A program made the position numbers and the translations under genes. From Lunularia cruciata (Eukaryota; Streptophyta; Marchantiopsida; Lunulariales; Lunulariaceae), in the NCBI GenBank assembly GCA_948567375.1, contig OX419756.1, positions 60,464,333 through 60,528,332 on the forward strand: a stretch of 64,000 nt of DNA. Direction: 5' to 3'. A model generated the notes under the pieces. It was given only the letters and a program-made list of their open reading frames with translations, searched no databases and was not told the DNA's origin. Below, piece by piece: positions 25,466 to 36,249 of this stretch; position 1 is the first letter of the stretch, and each line of letters opens with the position of its first letter.

Positions 25466-26674
25466 TCTAGAGCAAATGACTGATTGTAATTAGGAGCCAT
25501 ATACACTTAGAATATGGTTACAGACACAGATGGCCGGATCTGACTAGCAGGACAAAGATGTAACATAGTTAGAATCATTCAATCCCATGTCAGTTTACGA
25601 TAGGGACTATGTGATGCTGCAAATTTAATGCTGGTCACTACCTCGAGTCTTTAGAGCAAACCTGTCACCGCACTGCCGGAGTCCGCTTGACAGGTTGTTG
25701 TATAGAGAGCTCTTCAAAGTCTGTATGAAAGGGGAATTCCTCTAGATGGAATCCATTTAGCTAGGTGTTAGGAGCTCGGAAGCATTATTCCGAGCTAGCG
25801 AGCACTGAAAGCCAATTCAGAATTGTGGTGTAATTATCAGTACCGAAAGAAGTTAAGGATTCCTATGACATGTAGCGACTCGCAGCAAAGCGGCATGGAG
25901 AGACTGCAATAAAATTGATGTTGAGAATCTGTACTGGATATCAAATCATCTATTAAATGAGAGAGAGAGGAGCGAAAAGTATGTTTGTCAAGTAGTAGTC
26001 ATTAAGCACCTATGGTTGATCGTCATCAACCAACGCGTTAACTAACCAAACAATTCATGGGCTTCAGTCGCCTGCTTTCGGCAGATGTTAGAGCAGCAGG
26101 AACACCCTGGATATCAACGGAAATGACAACCCACATTTCCAAACATTAAAATATGTCCAACAAAATCTCCTGCATAGTTAACAATATGAACTACTCGCTC
26201 TCTGCACTTACAAGTGTCGATCACCGACTGGAAACCAGCTCATCGTCACCATCTTTACCACGACTCCTAAAATATGATACCAGTCTGTAGTTTCTAGAAT
26301 AGACAATATTCAAGCCATTCGCAGGCGTGTATAGAGGCCGACCATGTGCAGCCACAATGTGAGCATCGCCACAAAAGGCGAACTCGTATCATCATTCCTG
26401 ACTTTTGCATGTACAAAAATTAATCAGCTTCGCTGAAACATGCACTCTCAAGCAGTACAAAGGAGGTTACTGCAAGAGTTATTCGACACCTGCAACTAAA
26501 TGCTACTCGTAATCCTTTGAAATTTATCACTAGATTTTACGAGAAACTAAAAGTGAAGAAACTAGCTGCTCTTGTAGACCTCAATTCGCAGAAACAAATC
26601 GGTCGACGAGCAGGTTAAGTACATGACCTATGCATGGGAAAGAATGACTAAATACAAGCTGGGTTCTTGTAAAT
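25466..26674. other. Convergent 3' regions of the polygalacturonase and PPR-SMR genes
   Basis: This gap lies between two genes transcribed towards each other, so it should hold both 3' untranslated regions. I see no coding region, repeat or RNA gene in it. Confidence 0.5.
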
Positions 26675-29600
26675 CTAGACTCCAGCTTCAAGTCCTAACC
26701 CTCTTCTAGCCGAAGGATCAGTTATCCAATCGCAAAAAGGAGGTCCATAGCTCACAAATACTCCTGCATTCGTATGGTCAGCAGAAAATGGACTCTTGGC
26801 AGCCTGGAGCAGATCGTTCACTGATTGCTTCATAGCTGATGAACCAGTTACTTTACTGCGTTTGCCCCATCCGGTCACAATATACACCCTTTTAGTTGGC
26901 GTTCGAATCCAGCTCTCTCTTAGCATTAACAGCAGTCTTGGCAATGCAACCAAAGCAGTTCCTACAGACATTGAGTGAAGATCTATCAACCAGTGATTCG
27001 GAGCCTGCCGCCTAATAATTGCAGCCGGGAAGAGACGTTTCTCCAGTGCAATCTCCCACACAAAACCGGGGTCTGTCTTGCACTGAAGCTTGTGAAGAAA
27101 CTCTATCAAAGCATTTGCAAAGGCCTGCTTACTATCCTGATCCTCATGCTGCAGCGAGTCAAAAAAATTCTCAACCCGAGTCCTTGTATTTTTCCTGTCC
27201 TGATTCTTGGCAGTAAGCAGCTCGAACACAAACTTATGAGCCGGGTGTCCTAACCGATCCATCAGACCTAGCACGGCATCCACATGCTCCTGCCTCTCGC
27301 AGCCTGTACAATGGCGCAAAAGGGAAGTGTACACTTTGAGGTCCGGACTGATGCCCCACGTTGCCATACTTGTGAGAAAGTGTTGAGCACCTTCGTACAA
27401 GTGTTGGTCAAGGTGCGCATGGACAAGGGAAGTGAAAACAGTCAAGCTCGGAGTGACCAGATTACCCAACAATTTACCATACCAGCTTACTGCCTTATCT
27501 AAATGGCCTGCTTGTCCCCACATGTTGATCATAAGGCTGTACGCAGCTGTGTCTGCAACAATACCCGCTTGCTGCATTTCTGTAAACAAGCCCTCTGCCT
27601 CAGATAACTGACCCAAAGAAGCCAGAACACTCATCATCGTTGTGCAGATAACTGGGTTGAGTTGGAAACCGTTGTTCCGCATTTCTTGGTAGTACTTCAG
27701 AGCATATTTCGTCTTGCGCGACTTCGCATGCCGATCAATCATACTGTTATATGTGAATTCATTGGGTACATAGCCCTGGTCCCGCATCTCACGGAACATC
27801 CTCCGTGCCTCACTCAAATTTCCCGCTTTGCCAAGAGAATCAATGACTATGCTATAGGTTATAGTGTCCGGCTGTATCCCTGCTTCCAGCATGCTGTGAT
27901 ATAGATTCATGGCCTCCTGCAGGAAGCCAGACTTCACACAGAGATGAATCAGTATCGAATAAGTAACGTTGTCGGGCTCGCATCCAGCCTCCTTCATGAT
28001 CCGGAATACGCGTAAGGACTCACTCAGAGATTCCACCTTACCATAGACAAGAATCAGAGTATTGTATGTGACGACAGTTGGTTCACAGCCATCCGCATGC
28101 ATTTCCTCAAGGAGTTCCTTGACTCCTTTGAGGTTTCTCGCACGTCCCAGGATGTTTATCATGGTTGTGTACGTATACACGTCATGCTTGTAGTCTTTCC
28201 GAGATTTAGCCCAGCTGAAAAATTTGAGAGCCAAAGTAGGGTCAGTTTGCCGCTGTATTACGGCATTGACGCAGTGAGTAGTCAGCCTTCCGTTCAAACT
28301 GTTAAGAGTTTCCAATGTGATAGGAGCCCACCTGTGCTGCTTCAAAACCTGACAGACATGATTCACCAGCTTTCGCGATCCTGAGCTCGACCAGTTGACC
28401 TTTCTCCCAGCATGTTTAACTCTAAAATCCGGCTGACTAGCACCGGTTCTGTAATCTCTGGAAGGATTCTCTGTACAAAATGCCATGCTACCGTACCTCC
28501 ATAGGCTGCTCGAACTTTTTTCCTGCCTTTTGATGTTGGAATTTACTTCTCTCTCGAGACGAGAGGCTTTGATAGATGCATCTGAAGCCTCAAATTCGCT
28601 CTGCGATATGGTGCTATCGATAGCCTCACGAGAGGAGTCACGTCTCACAGCAGCAATCACATCCTTTCCAGGATCGTACCAATCCTTTCGAGGATATGTA
28701 CGATCTGACCCATGCCTGGGCCTTAACGCTGATGGACCAAGTATTTGGGCAGGGGCATAAGAAATGCTATTGACATAGTCTGATTCTGTACTTTGGACTA
28801 AGCTAGTAGGAAGACAAGTATCTCCACTATGAACAGGTGGTTGATCTAAGTATTCAAGGAGAGGCTTGGAAAAATCGTCTGAATCGCTTGAAGCCACATG
28901 GATGGTATGAGTACCAAGAGCTTCTCTTGCGCGTATCGGTGACAGATCAGAGACAAAGGACGGAGCCCCAGGATTTCGGGAAAAACTTGAGCTTGTGGCT
29001 TCGACAATACTGTCTACACCTGTGGCTTCACATCTGCTGCTGAAGTTGGCTGCTTTGTAAACCGAGGACATGGGCGATTTTTGATAAGGGTTCCTGTTGG
29101 CCATAACGTGAAGCCTGTACTTCTCAGACGGCAAATCTGGAGCGTTACATGAACCCAATCTTGACTGCAGATAACTTTGAGGTATGGTATCAGACCTATC
29201 TGTAATGGGACCTGGTCGACTCTCTGAGCCGGACTGGTGAAGGCTCCACTTGCGCATGTCACAAACCGTCTCATTATTAGCCAGGACAGGATCGGGAGTG
29301 GTTTCTGCATATGACAGACCAGACCTTCTCATTTGCGTAAAACAGCAATCTCCCTGACGAATGGTGCTAACTCTACTTGGGATGCAACAATGATTTAGCT
29401 CCCTTTGTCCCATTCCTTGCCTCGGCGCTGCTGCTACACCTTCGAATGATCGAAATCCATCTCCTCCTTCCAATTCCACATTGTCTCCTTGCCTTCCTGC
29501 TTGGATGCAATCATCCTTCTCAACAGTGCTTGCAGTTGAAGAATGTCGTTTGGCAATCCCTTTCGGATAAGCCCACGAAAGAGCTCTATACGGTACTGGG

Positions 29601-29956
29601 AAGGAGGAAGGTAAACCTTCGAAAAACACAGGTACTGAGGCTGAGCCTTCCCGTTTACCAACCTTGCAGTGGCTTGGACAACTTGTCACCGGTGAATCAG
29701 CACTCTTGGCTACGCTACTTTGCAAGCGTTTGAAATGCAACCTTTGAAGCAGCAATGGCCTCTGAAGAAGCCCGCAGACAGCCGACAGATACGGAGAAAC
29801 TTTTGGCTTCCGTCTGTGAGTGTCGTCTGCTTTGGCATGGAATTCGAAAGAGCTAGCAGGATGGACAGAAGAATTTTCTTTCCTACCACGATCCCTCAGG
29901 AATATGCTTTTGGATCGACCATACACCTTAGAGAGGTGTTTCTGACATAACTTCAT
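26675..29956 (-). CDS. PPR-SMR protein of the At1g18900/At1g74750 type
   Basis: One uninterrupted frame of 1093 codons. The N-terminus is basic and poor in acids, consistent with import into mitochondria or plastids. Residues up to about 590 are not PPRs and look disordered. About nine P-class PPR motifs follow (residues ~590-905), for example 'VVTYNTLILVYGKVESLSES' and 'TITYSIVIDSLGKAGNLSEA'. A C-terminal SMR domain (~985-1075) carries 'WLIDLHSMSVGTAL' and 'IVTGWGKRSKVTG', wording typical of the At1g18900/At1g74750 branch of plant PPR-SMR proteins. PPRs bind RNA bases through side chains at fixed positions; SMR domains can act as endonucleases. I infer organelle RNA binding or cleavage; the RNA target is unknown. 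On the coding strand CTGCAG directly precedes the ATG, so a 5' leader intron may end there. Confidence 0.93.
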   Translation of the reverse strand: MKLCQKHLSKVYGRSKSIFLRDRGRKENSSVHPASSFEFHAKADDTHRRKPKVSPYLSAVCGLLQRPLLLQRLHFKRLQSSVAKSADSPVTSCPSHCKVGKREGSASVPVFFEGLPSSFPVPYRALSWAYPKGIAKRHSSTASTVEKDDCIQAGRQGDNVELEGGDGFRSFEGVAAAPRQGMGQRELNHCCIPSRVSTIRQGDCCFTQMRRSGLSYAETTPDPVLANNETVCDMRKWSLHQSGSESRPGPITDRSDTIPQSYLQSRLGSCNAPDLPSEKYRLHVMANRNPYQKSPMSSVYKAANFSSRCEATGVDSIVEATSSSFSRNPGAPSFVSDLSPIRAREALGTHTIHVASSDSDDFSKPLLEYLDQPPVHSGDTCLPTSLVQSTESDYVNSISYAPAQILGPSALRPRHGSDRTYPRKDWYDPGKDVIAAVRRDSSREAIDSTISQSEFEASDASIKASRLEREVNSNIKRQEKSSSSLWRYGSMAFCTENPSRDYRTGASQPDFRVKHAGRKVNWSSSGSRKLVNHVCQVLKQHRWAPITLETLNSLNGRLTTHCVNAVIQRQTDPTLALKFFSWAKSRKDYKHDVYTYTTMINILGRARNLKGVKELLEEMHADGCEPTVVTYNTLILVYGKVESLSESLRVFRIMKEAGCEPDNVTYSILIHLCVKSGFLQEAMNLYHSMLEAGIQPDTITYSIVIDSLGKAGNLSEARRMFREMRDQGYVPNEFTYNSMIDRHAKSRKTKYALKYYQEMRNNGFQLNPVICTTMMSVLASLGQLSEAEGLFTEMQQAGIVADTAAYSLMINMWGQAGHLDKAVSWYGKLLGNLVTPSLTVFTSLVHAHLDQHLYEGAQHFLTSMATWGISPDLKVYTSLLRHCTGCERQEHVDAVLGLMDRLGHPAHKFVFELLTAKNQDRKNTRTRVENFFDSLQHEDQDSKQAFANALIEFLHKLQCKTDPGFVWEIALEKRLFPAAIIRRQAPNHWLIDLHSMSVGTALVALPRLLLMLRESWIRTPTKRVYIVTGWGKRSKVTGSSAMKQSVNDLLQAAKSPFSADHTNAGVFVSYGPPFCDWITDPSARRGLGLEAGV

Positions 29957-32430
29957 CTGCAGAGAGAATCGAGATCAGCTCAGCGCGAAAACATTATCCC
30001 TAATGTCAAAATTTGCTGATGAAATGAAATTACACAACTCCAGATCAAAGAAACCTAGACCCAGACGTGCTCTGATACTCATTAAACACAACCAACCATC
30101 TCCATAATAGCACTTACCCTTTCAGAGCAAAAGGAGCGGCTCTCGTCATCCTTCGTCTGCATCTCAATCTGGAAGCGCCATGGAGCTCCTGCTATCCATG
30201 TGCCATCCTTGAGGTGAGACCGTGATCGGTACCACCTGATTGGAGCAAGTAAAGTCCATGGGAACGAACATAAACACCTAATGGGCTGCCAATCTACTCA
30301 TAAGTGTAGTGAGGCATAGAAATGCCTCCAGCTTTGCACCACCGCACGTGCCAGTCAAAAGGAAACAGCCGTTTGCTTTTCGAGCTTTACAGTACCTGCC
30401 AGCGAAATTCACTCGTGAGAAACATCAAAGGTAGGGCAACAATTTTATGACTAGAAGATTTACGTGGAAATATATCTGGATTGGATCCACGTTGAAATCT
30501 GTATAACATACATCAATTAAATGGCGGTTTCTCTAAGCAGCCAATGGACAAACACCATCTCATTGGGTGGTTCTCGGCACAGAGAAAAAAAAGATCCGCG
30601 CAATAACTCCGCCAAAGAGTACGTAGGAGGAGGCAGAGAAACCATGAAAGCAAAAAGAGAGAAGAAAAGGAAAGCAAAGAAGAACTTACAAAAAACATCA
30701 AGTCAGTGTTCACGACGAATCTCACGAAGAGGACGATGGATGAGCACTCAGCTACTTCTTTAATAAGTAGATCTCCCTCGTTTATACTGGACTCAATGTG
30801 TACTCAAACCTCTATTAGTGATTGAGATCACATTTAATTTAACTCACATTGAGAGGTGCTGCACAATCGCACGATGTGACCGAAATCGAAATGTATTAAC
30901 CAACGATTTCTTGAGAAAAGTCACACCGCTTGCCATCGTCGCAACCAAAATGACAGGTATGGACAATCCATAAATCCTTCAATCATCGATCCCGCGAATA
31001 GAAATCTCAACCTTAAAAGGACATTCGTGCATGAAAACTCTCTTAGCACTGCTTAAATAAACCATCCATGGCTCAAATTGACATACACATTATTGCTTCA
31101 ATTAGAACCTCCATACACTAAATGTCAGTTCTCTAGGGTAAGGTGAGGAAGACGACGATCAGCGATCAATCTTGTCGTCTAAAAACCTACATTATCAATC
31201 GTTTACTTTCGAAGCAGTCTTTCAAGAAAGAATCGAAGATCTCCATGCGTCATGGTATCCTCCCCAACCCACGACACCACCGCTTTGAAAAAGCTTCGAT
31301 CTAAGCTGCTGCTGCACCAAAGGAAATCCTCGAAGAACCTTCTTCGTAAAGCTTTGAATCTCCTCTGAGCGAAACGAATTGGCGATTCCCGAAACTCTCG
31401 CTTCACTCCTCAGTCCTGATACAACTCCTCCGGATCTGGCGCCGTTGCTCTTGTAGCGGCAGTAGAAGCACTATCATCCTCTTGCTCCGTCTAAAATCAT
31501 GTCCACCACCTCCCTCTCTCCCCTTCCTTACCCTCCTCCTCAATCACTATCTCTTCCAGTAATTCTCCGTCCCCATCTCCTTGCTGATTCCCTGTTGCCT
31601 CCCTTCCCTGTCTGCTGATTGCCCCCTCCAAAAAGTCACCAGACCAGAGTAGCATGAATCTCACGATCCGATCTCTTGTATTCTCCATTTTCCATATAAG
31701 AACATTAGAAACTCTCAACGAAGAAGACCCACTTTTTATAGGAACTCTTCTATACCTTCTTCTCCGGATAATAGAATCCTGTGTAGAATCTCTAAGGAAT
31801 ATTGATGGTAATCCTCGTTTCCGGACATGTGAAACCTCTGCATCCTCTTCTCTTACCTCTTCATACAAAGGTCTTCCCATCCTTCATGTGTTCTATGTCG
31901 CCTTTTTCCATTTGCATACAAAGGGTATATTTCCTATCAAGACGTTCGCAACGAGAGGGACCGCGAATTCGACATCGAGCAACACATCACGAAGTCATCA
32001 AAGCCATCAAATTTCTTCGTTCAAATTCCTGTTACTTCGTCGCTGTGCGGCATGCGGGGAATGGACAGACGCAGAGCATCTGAGCCTTTCGATTACCTCA
32101 TGCATTGACAGAGACAACTGAAACAGAAACAGAGACAGAATCTGTGGGACCCACACAAGATTGTTTATATCGGCAGTCTAGATGTAGTCCCCAAGTTTTT
32201 ACCCTGTGCCTGGTGCTGGTGGAATGGTTCTGCAGCAGTTAAACAAAGAATGAGTTGTTAGTGCTGCTGCTGCTGTCAGGAGACTGCGATGATGCTCTCG
32301 CAGCAAATGGAGCGCTGACACTCAAACTTTTGGGGCTGAATCGGAGGATGGAAAAATCTTGAGAGCGGAATTTTGAGTCGAGAAGGCGTGCAAGTTCAAG
32401 CGCTATTTCTTGGCTCATGATAAATCTTCC
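29957..32430. other. Divergent upstream region between the PPR-SMR gene and the 32.4-kb gene
   Basis: About 2.5 kb between genes transcribed away from each other, so promoters and 5' leaders of both are expected. Basic open frames on the minus strand (31203-31406, 31497-31880) and a Lys/Arg-rich one on the plus strand (30521-30763) have no recognisable domain, and I do not annotate them as genes. Confidence 0.45.
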
Positions 32431-33339
32431 ATGGCTTCGGGGATCGCCTCAAGGTGTTGTTACGGCCCGGAATTGAATTGCCCCACTTTCTGTGTCACCA
32501 CCTCAACAACCTGCGGAGTCAGGTCTTTGCTGCCACTTCGCACGTTTTTGCAGTATGACAGGAGGAAGATAAGTATCGAGAGTCCTTGCTTCTTTGAAAG
32601 GCGCGCTGATAGAAGAACCAGTCATTTATTTATTCATGCATGGCAGAGAAGTAGGGCTAGCAAGGGCGAGAGTACTGGAAGCCCAAAGGACGAGGAAGAG
32701 AGAATAGTGGGAGGGGATGGGCAAACCGGAGGAGACCGTGCAGGCGAGGAAGAAAATGGCGTGAGAGAGGAAATCGAGAGTAAATCAACTGCAGAGGGAA
32801 GGACATCACGAGTACCGGAGCCGACAGGAGATAAAGCTTTCTGGCGAAATTTGTGGGCCAAAGCTCGGCAGAAGGAAGCCGAAGAAGTCGCAGAGGAGGA
32901 ACAAGTACTAAATGATGAGGGCAATAGTGCAGACAGCGATGAAGATGAAGGAGGGGTTCCTGATGAAATAGAACGACAGGAAGTGGTTACCCCCCCGCAG
33001 GAAGATATAGGTGATGAAGAATTGCCCAAAACAGGGTGGAGAAGATTTTGGAGGAAAAGACGAACGAAGATTAGTGAGACAGGAGATGTGGGTCCTGAAA
33101 CCAGTGTAGAAGACGAACTGCTGCTACGAGATATAGAAAATTTACAGCTCAAGTGGAAGGAATTGCTTGAACCTAGCGTGGAGAATGTGCTGGCACTTGC
33201 ACTGACGGCTTTGCTGGGATTGGCAGGACTACAGATTGTTTGGCAAATGGTAATTGTGGCAACTGCAATCACTCTTTCTGCTCTCAAGTACACAGTATTG
33301 GCTGCTATAATAGTTGGTCTCCTCGTATTTTTACTTTGA
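32431..33339 (+). CDS. Probable chloroplast membrane protein, acidic with a C-terminal hydrophobic pair
   Basis: A 302-residue frame starting at the first real ATG. Upstream in-frame codons begin at TTG, not ATG. Residues ~1-50 (start MASGIASRCC, Ser/Thr/Arg-rich) resemble a plastid transit peptide. The middle is strongly acidic and probably disordered, and holds two similar basic-aromatic boxes, 'AFWRNLWAKARQKEAEE' and 'GWRRFWRKRRTKISE'. The last ~55 residues form two hydrophobic segments separated by a short break ('LALTALLGLAGLQIVWQM', 'TLSALKYTVLAAIIVGLL'). I do not recognise the family with certainty and assign no function. The C-terminal membrane module recurs just downstream at 33424-33582, which is the unusual point. 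Confidence 0.75.
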   Translation: MASGIASRCCYGPELNCPTFCVTTSTTCGVRSLLPLRTFLQYDRRKISIESPCFFERRADRRTSHLFIHAWQRSRASKGESTGSPKDEEERIVGGDGQTGGDRAGEEENGVREEIESKSTAEGRTSRVPEPTGDKAFWRNLWAKARQKEAEEVAEEEQVLNDEGNSADSDEDEGGVPDEIERQEVVTPPQEDIGDEELPKTGWRRFWRKRRTKISETGDVGPETSVEDELLLRDIENLQLKWKELLEPSVENVLALALTALLGLAGLQIVWQMVIVATAITLSALKYTVLAAIIVGLLVFLL

Positions 33340-33423
33340 TGTATCGACAATCTCGTTGAATCAGGTGTACCTTCCCGATTCAGCGGTCTGGAATTTTAGA
33401 GTGTTACACCACAGTACTTGAGC

Positions 33424-33582
33424 ATGGAGGAAGTCAAGATTGCATTGACAGCTTTGTTCGGACTAGCAGGATTGCAGATTCTTTGGCAGATGATAGTGAC
33501 CGCAACCGCAATCTTACTATCTGTTCTCAAGTATACAATTTTGTTCGGAATAATAGCGGGTCTCCTTATACGATTTCCTTGA
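33424..33582 (+). CDS. Second copy of the C-terminal membrane module (duplicate exon or small gene)
   Basis: A 52-codon frame reads 'MEEVKIALTALFGLAGLQIL...SVLKYTILFGIIAGLLIRFP' and aligns without gaps to the end of the protein just upstream: LTALLGLAGLQIVWQM against LTALFGLAGLQILWQM, and LKYTVLAAIIVGLL against LKYTILFGIIAGLL. It begins only ~85 bp after the upstream stop. An acceptor-like CCACAG at about 33408-33413 would put TAC TTG AGC ATG GAG in frame. It could be an alternative last exon, a separate micro-protein gene, or a young tandem duplication. Differences are mostly conservative, which suggests the coding meaning was kept. Confidence 0.6.
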   Translation: MEEVKIALTALFGLAGLQILWQMIVTATAILLSVLKYTILFGIIAGLLIRFP

Positions 33583-34469
33583 ACAGATGGAGTGTCAAAC
33601 GACTCAGTTTCGCGTAAATGCCATTGTTTTGCAAATGAGGGCACAAGAAAAATTTCATGCATGCAGATTGTTTTGAGGAGATCCATCATTTTTGCTGCTA
33701 CCTGATCGTGTGCTTCAAAGTACTGCGAGGTGCTTGACTAGTGTAGCCAATAGATGTTACTATACTGACTCGCTCCAGTGTCGATTCTTATCGACTCTTA
33801 TTATCTGTCCATGAAGCTTGAATTCGTTTCTAGTTTACTTTCTTCAAACATCTATGTACCGAGGAAGTATCTATGTTTTGCCTATATCCTCACATAGGGC
33901 GTCCAGAATGGTAGGTACGAGCAATCTTTCCATTATGGAACAAGCTGAAACAAGACCTGGTAAGGATAATTATGAGATCAGAGGGATAACAGCACCGACC
34001 AAGCATGTGGCAGTGTGTCACGGTGGAAAGATGTACCATTGCGCATGAAGTATCAGTATAGTGTGTGTGACCTCTTTTACATACGATGCCTGTGTATGTT
34101 ACTGATCACTTTTGACCACGATCTATTCTGAATTATGCTGCGATAAGAGACTTGGCTTTTGACTCCAGACCAGAAGACACAACAAAGCATTTTCCACTGG
34201 CTCACTCCACTACTTCTCTGCCCTATTAGTGCAGTTTCTCTTTCCAATTCCGTCCTATGGGAAGGTTGTCTTTCATTCCACACGATAAAGCGCAGTGGTA
34301 TTTGTTGTGGAAGAAGAAGTGAGCAATGATTTCCTCGGCTTCACACTCATACTGTTCATATTGACATATTTCTTCTAGGTATCGTGAATACGCTGCACAT
34401 ATCCGCCTGAACCCAAAAGATTTACTGTACCTACAGTAATGCACCCTTCTGGGATATGATAAGACTTGG

Positions 34470-34733
34470 AGCTTGTATTTTCTCTCTTCCTCCTTACCCG
34501 AGCATGGTTATCATCTTTTTCTGTACCATGCCCCACTCTGCTGTGTCTAATACTCATCTCGAATCAGGCACTCCGTCGGTCCAGGACGAATTGCTTTCTG
34601 CAGCTTGGATTTTCTTTCTTCCTCCTCAGCCGAGCATGGTTATTACCTTTTTCTGTACCATGCCCCACTCTGCTGTGAGTAATACTCGTCTCGAATCAGG
34701 CACTCTGTCGATCCAAGACGTTCCAGTGTGTGT
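34470..34733. repeat. Tandem duplication, two units of about 132 bp
   Basis: The words 'GAGCATGGTTAT', 'TTTTTCTGTACCATGCCCCA', 'CTCTGCTGTG' and 'CTCGAATCAGGCACTC' each occur twice, 132 bp apart (for example AGCATGG at 34501 and 34633). Few differences separate the units. As 132 is a multiple of three, any open frame passes through both units unchanged, which explains the open frames seen here. Confidence 0.85.
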
Positions 34734-34910
34734 TTGATACGGATAGTAGGAAGCAAGTTCGTTCGGACCTTCTCATGCATTGGTTAAGACGGTGAATCCC
34801 GGAAAGCTTGCCTTCCAAGAGAAGAGATGTGGAGATCCTTTCGACTGTCGATTAACATGGTTTTGGTCATGCAGATTTTGAGCTTAATGAACAGCCGTAT
34901 TAATCGCTCA

Positions 34911-34937
34911 TTAAACCTTGCAATCTGCAAGGTTTAA
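34911..34937. repeat. Perfect 12-bp inverted repeat with 3-bp loop
   Basis: TTAAACCTTGCA, then ATC, then TGCAAGGTTTAA. It is a perfect hairpin but without a downstream T-run or gene end that would give it a function. It may be a remnant of a small foldback element. Confidence 0.8.
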
Positions 34938-35398
34938 TTATTAAAGTTGCACTTTTAACATGCGTTTCTGAAAACCTTGTGGCCTGAGAAACTTCTAGGG
35001 GAGATTCCATAAATAAATAAAAACTCAGAATGTAGATTATGAGATTCTCTTTGGATGAGAATTATAACGAATCTCAAGGGGAGAATAAAATGTTGTACAT
35101 ACAAGACGTTTTCTCTCCGGACTCCGTTTCATTTTAAAAGTATTAAACTACTCCGAAATATTAGTTTGGTTCCATTTCAATTCGATGTGAAAAACTTTAT
35201 TTCCAAATTAAGCGAGAGATTCTGGTTTCATTTGACCTCACTCAATCATCTAAGCGGTTCAGCTTTGAAGACTTCAATTTTCTATGAATCCGGTTTACAT
35301 ATACACTTGGATTTAAATGATGAAACAAGTAGCGCATACTCGAGTTTACAAAAAAGGGGATTGTTAACTCGACCTCCCATCTTCGTTAAGACGACCCG

Positions 35399-35530
35399 TT
35401 TCCGTACCCCTACTCACGCCATTGGCTGTCAACAAACAAACCAATTCCTACAAGCGTTAATTACTATTTCCGTACGCCTACTCACGCCATTGGCTGTCAA
35501 CGAACAAATCAATTCCCACAAGCGTTAAAT
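35399..35530. repeat. Tandem duplication, two units of about 68 bp
   Basis: 'TTTCCGTAC.CCTACTCACGCC', 'ATTGGCTGTCAAC.AACAAA' and 'ACAAGCGTTAA' occur twice, 68 bp apart (TTTCCGTAC at 35399 and 35467). Confidence 0.85.
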
Positions 35531-35684
35531 TACTGGACACCTCATCAAAATGTATTGGGTGGGTCGTTTAACAAACGGAATTTTTATAAATGGACCATAT
35601 TAAACCATTTTATTAAAATTAAAATGGACCATTTTATTTGCGAAAATGGGCGGATTCCTGATTTATTTGCAAAAATCGGTTCAT

Positions 35685-35955
35685 TTCAGAGTTTTATTTT
35701 CAAACATGTGCAAGTTCACATACAAACAACTACTCCGCTTTTCATTACGCTCTGCTGTTTCTAGCTCACCTGTAGAACTCAGAATCTCAATGGGCTCATT
35801 GCAGAGTTTTATTTCCAAACATGAGCTAGTTCTGAATGGGCTCATTGCAGAGTTTTATTTGCAAACATGTGCTAGTTTGCTGATAGCCACCTGCTCTGCT
35901 TTTCATTGCGCTCTACTGTCTTTATCTCTCTTATAGAACGCAGAATCTCAATGTC
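35685..35955. repeat. Nested tandem repeats, about 160 bp with an inner 46-bp duplication
   Basis: The word 'CAGAGTTTTATTT' occurs at 35687, 35802 and 35848. The words 'GCTTTTCATT.CGCTCT.CTGT' and 'AGAATCTCAATG' occur twice about 160 bp apart. The last two copies of the first word are 46 bp apart, a younger inner duplication. The block sits just before the Mutator-like transposon and may belong to its terminal region. Confidence 0.75.
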
Positions 35956-36249
35956 TCTACATGTATTTGACGCTTCTGAAATGTTTGACACAATGGATGA
36001 ATTGCGCTCCCGGGCTTCACCAGATATGCAGCATGTAGCAGATTCCCTTTTACAAGGAGTGCAGCAAACCGGATAGGCTTGATGTTCGCTGCCCCTCTCC
36101 CAAGGCTACATCAAGGGCAAGATCAAAGCTGGCTTGCGACTTCAGTACGACAACATACAGACATAAGGATGGCCTTGTACATTTTTGTAAATTGAACCTC
36201 GTGCATTCTGCATTTTGCACCATGGCACCTTGCACTTCTATCTCAACTT

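Larger units (their letters stand above)
33583..36249. other. Intergenic DNA rich in short tandem duplications
   Basis: No gene can be supported. The tandem repeats and palindrome inside are listed separately. A 157-codon open frame at 35055-35528 runs through one of the tandem repeats and has no recognisable family, so I leave it out as a gene. Confidence 0.5.

Noticed and set aside
31203-31880. Two Arg- or acid-rich minus-strand frames (67 and 127 codons)
   Set aside because: No family signature, no clear splice links, and they lie in the shared upstream region of two divergent genes.
32410-32430. Extending the 32.4-kb protein seven codons upstream
   Set aside because: The extension would begin at TTG; the first true ATG is at 32431 and opens a typical plastid transit-like start.
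32634-33350. 238-codon minus-strand frame over the 32.4-kb gene
   Set aside because: Shadow of the sense frame; Ser-rich with no domain, while the sense frame has a transit-like start and membrane segments duplicated downstream.
34911-34937. Perfect hairpin as a transcription terminator
   Set aside because: Plant nuclear genes do not use such terminators and no gene ends here.
35055-35528. 157-codon open frame on plus
   Set aside because: It runs through a 68-bp tandem repeat, has no recognisable domain, no exon partners and AT-rich non-coding character.
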